DNA of 64,000 nt. Origin: Fictibacillus phosphorivorans. Its GTDB lineage: Bacteria; Bacillota; Bacilli; Bacillales; Fictibacillaceae. The translations under genes were made by a program, and so were the position numbers. This document shows positions 61,016 through 64,000 of this stretch, piece after piece. The notes under the pieces are model-generated. The model was not told where the DNA came from, searched no databases, and saw only the letters and a program-made list of their open reading frames with translations. Where the stretch lies: the NCBI RefSeq assembly GCF_001619875.1, contig NZ_LRFC01000006.1, positions 1-64,000 on the forward strand, in the 5' to 3' direction. The stretch's first letter is position 1; every line of letters begins with the position of its first letter.

Positions 61016-62134
61016 ATGAGAGACGATTCAATCATTATTCCGTTAGAATTTATACTGGACAATAAACATACTCACGAAATGGTAATTAAGGAGATTGAAG
61101 AAATAAGTGTACTTCAAGTAGTTGAAAACGTTGTTCAAGAAGAAGAATATACTACTTTCTATATAAATTTTATGAACTATTTATGCTATTGGTTCTTTAT
61201 GAGTGAGTTTAAACAAAAAGAAGTTTTTAAACTTACTACACTATATCTTGAAGAGGATAACTCAGCACTCATCGAATCAATTAAAAAGAAATCAATTAAT
61301 TGGGAAATTGAGCATGTTGAAAAAATTTTGACCGAAAAGGGTGGATGGTGGAGTAAGAGGGGATATGAGAGATCATGGTACGAATTAGCAGCATTATTAT
61401 CCAAAGGGTACATTGATGTTGATGTAAAACCTTGTCCTATTTATGAGATCCCAGGAAAAAAGCAATTTAATGATGAAGGTATTCATGATTATTTTTTCTA
61501 CCGGGCTGCTAGAGACTCTAAGGGAAATGAAAGAATTGGTATTATGAATTGGTGTGCATGGAAGTGGCTTAAAGAACAGGGTGAACCACAACCAATATTA
61601 CCTACAAGCGGATGTAATGTTTTTGCTGAAGAATTAAGAATATGTGTTAAAGTCGGTGAAGGTAATCCTACTTCAATCTTATCAAATCATCTTATTATGG
61701 GAAAAACGTATATACATATTCCCTATGGTGATACTCTTACTCTCTATATTTTTAAAGGAAATGAAAAATTTAAAAATTGGAGTATGAGAAAAGAGACAGA
61801 ACGGTTAGATATCGCTGCTGAAGTAAATAGGTTTTATGAATTAGCTCGAGTTAAACAGGAGAAAGATGAAAAACTAAAACAACAAAAGTTTATTGAATCT
61901 GTCCAGTTAAAAAACATTAATGAAAATAAACTTCTTAACAATGAAACGATCATGAATATTTGTAGATACGATGAAGATAGTCCATTTAAAAATTCGTATA
62001 TCTCCAGTGATAAGATAAGAAATTGGATAAAAACAGGTGAACTGAATGGAGTGAAAGACGGTAATCGGTGGTATGTTTCAAAAGCCGATTTAAAAAATTT
62101 CCTTAATAAACAAAAGCCAGATAAGATGTTTTAA
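61016..62134 (+). CDS. Unknown protein with C-terminal helix-turn-helix
   Basis: 372 residues. The last 45 residues (SSDKIRNWIKTGELNGVKDGNRWYVSKADLKNFL) form an excisionase-like helix-turn-helix. A charged coiled coil lies at about 265-305. The N-terminal part is unassigned. AAAGGAGG ribosome-binding site. Confidence 0.65.
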   Translation: MRDDSIIIPLEFILDNKHTHEMVIKEIEEISVLQVVENVVQEEEYTTFYINFMNYLCYWFFMSEFKQKEVFKLTTLYLEEDNSALIESIKKKSINWEIEHVEKILTEKGGWWSKRGYERSWYELAALLSKGYIDVDVKPCPIYEIPGKKQFNDEGIHDYFFYRAARDSKGNERIGIMNWCAWKWLKEQGEPQPILPTSGCNVFAEELRICVKVGEGNPTSILSNHLIMGKTYIHIPYGDTLTLYIFKGNEKFKNWSMRKETERLDIAAEVNRFYELARVKQEKDEKLKQQKFIESVQLKNINENKLLNNETIMNICRYDEDSPFKNSYISSDKIRNWIKTGELNGVKDGNRWYVSKADLKNFLNKQKPDKMF

Positions 62135-62138
62135 TAAT

Positions 62139-62171
62139 AAAATCCCCGAGATACTTCGGGGATTTTTTGTG
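62139..62171. terminator. Shared terminator
   Basis: AAATCCCCGA/TCGGGGATTT with T run. The minus-strand SASP gene ends nearby and may use it too. Confidence 0.85.
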
Positions 62172-62187
62172 GAGGTAAAACCTATAT

Positions 62188-62391
62188 CTAACGAGTAAAG
62201 CCGCTTAAATTTGATTGAGCTAGTGAAACTAATCTTTTAGTGATTTCTCCACCAACTGAACCATTTTGGCGGGAAGTTGTATCGGCCCCGAGATTCACTC
62301 CAAATTCTCTAGCAATTTCATATTTCATGGAATTAATAGCTTGTTGTGCTCCTGGAACCAATGCTTGATTAGAGTTTTGTTGTCGTGCCAT
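62188..62391 (-). CDS. Alpha/beta-type small acid-soluble spore protein
   Basis: 67 residues from ATG 62391 behind GGAG. The core [30 protein letters not shown] and the start MARQQ are diagnostic; YEIA-REFG corresponds to the GPR protease cleavage region. These proteins coat DNA in dormant spores and protect it. A plasmid-borne copy suggests the host is a spore former and may reflect protection of a high DNA load. Confidence 0.93.
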   Translation of the reverse strand: MARQQNSNQALVPGAQQAINSMKYEIAREFGVNLGADTTSRQNGSVGGEITKRLVSLAQSNLSGFTR

Positions 62392-62429
62392 TTTTAAGCT
62401 CCTTAACTTGTTTGATTTGAGTTTACTTT

Positions 62430-62458
62430 TAATTTGTGTATTTTTTACAAATGTATAC
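62430..62458 (-). promoter_or_regulatory. Possible sigma-G promoter of the SASP gene
   Basis: Minus-strand GTATA, 17 nt, CAAATTA, close to the forespore sigma-G pattern (-10 CATnnTA with mismatches). Confidence 0.3.
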
Positions 62459-62524
62459 ATAACTTTCCAAAATTAATTATAATATGATTATCAAAATTAG
62501 ATTTAAGACTAGGAGAAGAATATC

Positions 62525-62794
62525 ATGTCAATAAGCGTAACACGTGAGATGGATCATTTAGGACGCATTGTTATACCAAAAGAAATAAGAAGAAATTTTG
62601 GAATAGAACATAACGATCCAATGGAGATATTTATTGATGGTGAGCAGGTAGTATTAAAGAAATATGTACCAAATTTCGCATGTGCAGTTACAGGTAAAGT
62701 CTCTAGTGAAAATAAGAAATTTGGAGAAAAGGGTCTTATTTTAAGTCCTGAAGGGATTAAAATCATTTTGGAGCAGCTGGAACAGAGAAAATAA
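62525..62794 (+). CDS. AbrB/SpoVT-family transcription regulator
   Basis: 89 residues. The swapped-hairpin domain is unmistakable (VTREMDHLGRIVIPKEIRRNFGI, then DPMEIFIDGEQVVLKKY). AbrB-type regulators repress transition-state genes in Bacillus. A plasmid copy may mix with or counteract the host AbrB. Confidence 0.9.
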   Translation: MSISVTREMDHLGRIVIPKEIRRNFGIEHNDPMEIFIDGEQVVLKKYVPNFACAVTGKVSSENKKFGEKGLILSPEGIKIILEQLEQRK

Positions 62795-62879
62795 GAGCTA
62801 GAATTTGTTGCTCTCTCAAGAATTACCTGTATAACACGAACATATATTCTTATATAATGAGCGTAGGATGGTGATTTGA

Positions 62880-63209
62880 ATGTTGAGAGATCGCGGAAAT
62901 ATAAAATGGCAAGGTATGTTTCTTACAGAGCATGTTAAAGCATTAAGAGAGCATCAACTTGAACTTAAGAAAAAAAGTAAACCGGTAATTGACTTGCAAC
63001 AGGTCGAACTAATGGAAGAAACTATTAGGGAAGCAATGGAATTTAATCAAGCTTTAAACTTTGTTTATTTTCGGGACGGGGAGAATCAGCTTTTAGTGGG
63101 GAAAGTACATTATGTTGATCCCTTTAAACAAGAATTAAGGATTGTAGATGAATTCGATAGTTTACATATGATGTTTGTTAATGAACTTGTAGACGTTCGT
63201 GTAAATTAG
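62880..63209 (+). CDS. YolD-like protein
   Basis: 109 residues starting MLRDRGNIKWQGMFLTEH, the YolD hallmark, with a beta-rich C-terminus. YolD-family proteins usually precede a Y-family polymerase (UvrX-type); none follows here. Confidence 0.8.
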   Translation: MLRDRGNIKWQGMFLTEHVKALREHQLELKKKSKPVIDLQQVELMEETIREAMEFNQALNFVYFRDGENQLLVGKVHYVDPFKQELRIVDEFDSLHMMFVNELVDVRVN

Positions 63210-63225
63210 TATATTGTGAAGACTA

Positions 63226-63250
63226 AGCAGCCTTAGAGGCTGCTATTTCT
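63226..63250 (+). terminator. Intrinsic terminator
   Basis: AGCAGCC/GGCTGCT with 5-nt loop, T-rich tail. Confidence 0.75.
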
Positions 63251-63391
63251 ATTCTGTTTATTGGGAAAATGGGCCTCATTAAAAGTAATTAAATCACTCG
63301 TTAGTATGATATTTTTCCCAATTTTCCTTTCTTTAAATTATGCTATCATGGAATTAAATGGTAGCAACTAAAGAAAAGGAAGGGACTATTT

Positions 63392-64000
63392 ATGAGTATT
63401 GATACAGTTCGTATAGAAGAAATTACTCACCTATTGAACGACTGGTATCACGAAATAAGATCAAGAAACCTTATAACATCAGAGAAAATCAGACAAGAAT
63501 TAGAGCGTAAATTTCAAATCATTGATGTTAAACAACTTCCTGATCTTTACATTCAATATTGGTTATTTGAATACCGTTATTTACTTTTGGTAGAGGATTT
63601 TGAACAAGCGGATAAAATTCTAACAAAGATCGAACCTAAAAGAATAACCCACAGTATCTTAGATTTTCATTACAACTTTTTTAAAGCTATCCATCACACA
63701 GTAAAAGAAAATTACAGCGAGGCCCGCAAATACTTCGAAGAAGCTAAAAAACAGTTAAAGTGGGTATCGGAACCCATAGAAGAAGGAGAATTCTTTTATA
63801 AAATAGCGGAATATTATTATCATATCGAACAACCATTATTGGCGGTACATAATGCATCGATTGCTAAGAAAACTTTTAATCAAGATGGATACGAGATTAA
63901 ACAAGCAGGATGTGAAAATATCCTGGGGCTTTCTTGTATTTTATTAAAACAATATGAACAAGCAGAAGATTATTTGCTTGCTGGTTTAGATTTGGTTTTA
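63392..64000 (+). CDS. rap: Rap-like tetratricopeptide protein, 5' part
   Basis: 203 codons are visible and the frame runs off the window end. The N-terminus (EEITHLLNDWYHEIRSRN, then a three-helix bundle with YWLFEYRYLLL) followed by TPR-like helices matches Rap proteins. These dephosphorylate Spo0F or block ComA and are silenced by a Phr peptide, usually encoded next door. Any phr gene lies beyond the window. AAGGAAGGG ribosome-binding site. Confidence 0.8.
   Translation, partial: MSIDTVRIEEITHLLNDWYHEIRSRNLITSEKIRQELERKFQIIDVKQLPDLYIQYWLFEYRYLLLVEDFEQADKILTKIEPKRITHSILDFHYNFFKAIHHTVKENYSEARKYFEEAKKQLKWVSEPIEEGEFFYKIAEYYYHIEQPLLAVHNASIAKKTFNQDGYEIKQAGCENILGLSCILLKQYEQAEDYLLAGLDLVL

Overview
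The window looks like part of a large, low-GC plasmid from an endospore-forming Firmicute (Bacillus/Priestia type). The evidence is AT-rich sequence, strong AGGAGG ribosome-binding sites with many GTG and TTG starts, an alpha/beta-type SASP, a Rap-like protein, YolD and AbrB family proteins, and two separate plasmid replication modules. Almost all genes lie on the plus strand and most have no recognisable family. No virion structural gene, rRNA or tRNA was seen.

Layout. 1-1.7 kb: 3' part of a surface-type protein with 91-residue PKD-like repeats. 2-10 kb: small unknown genes, a DndC-like sulfurtransferase and two membrane proteins. 10-13 kb: HNH-like protein, lipoprotein, 12-copy iteron array and Rep_3-family initiator. 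13-22 kb: decayed radC, ssb, a DUF6094-like methyltransferase, an LPD1/zincin protein, a nucleotidyltransferase and a C5-methyltransferase-like protein. 22-25 kb: secreted/membrane genes and a Com-like zinc protein. 25-27 kb: a second replicon (Rep with a DnaA domain I-like C-terminus, eight palindromic iterons, two perfect DnaA boxes) and a Vsr-like nuclease. 28-34 kb: ArdC-like protein, giant SNF2-type helicase and an acidic protein. 34-42 kb: membrane proteins, DUF2325-like protein, topoisomerase III, secreted coiled-coil protein. 42-50 kb: tyrosine recombinase, double-HTH regulator, thermonuclease lipoprotein. 50-58 kb: LPD11 protein, a second PP-loop protein, a second C5-methyltransferase paralog, and a DpdA/TGT-like protein with a small Cys-rich partner. 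58-64 kb: ankyrin protein, ATP-dependent DNA ligase, HTH protein, SASP, AbrB-like, YolD-like, Rap-like (cut by the window end).

Two cross-cutting patterns stand out. First, many DNA-metabolism proteins carry a Q-[LIFV]-x-hydrophobic motif resembling the bacterial sliding-clamp (DnaN) binding motif, often as the last residues. Examples are the DndC-like protein, SNF2 helicase, both C5-methyltransferase-like proteins, second PP-loop protein, the Cys-rich DpdA partner, and RepB (internal). This suggests a set of replication-coupled DNA-modification enzymes. Second, the intergenic regions contain families of related structured leaders. One family has a promoter, a U-rich tract, a small covarying hairpin of form GC-stem-loop-stem-(A)GCGG, then a long intrinsic terminator upstream of the next gene. 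That is the layout expected of a plasmid-wide attenuation or antitermination regulon.

All function calls come from reading motifs; no database search was run.
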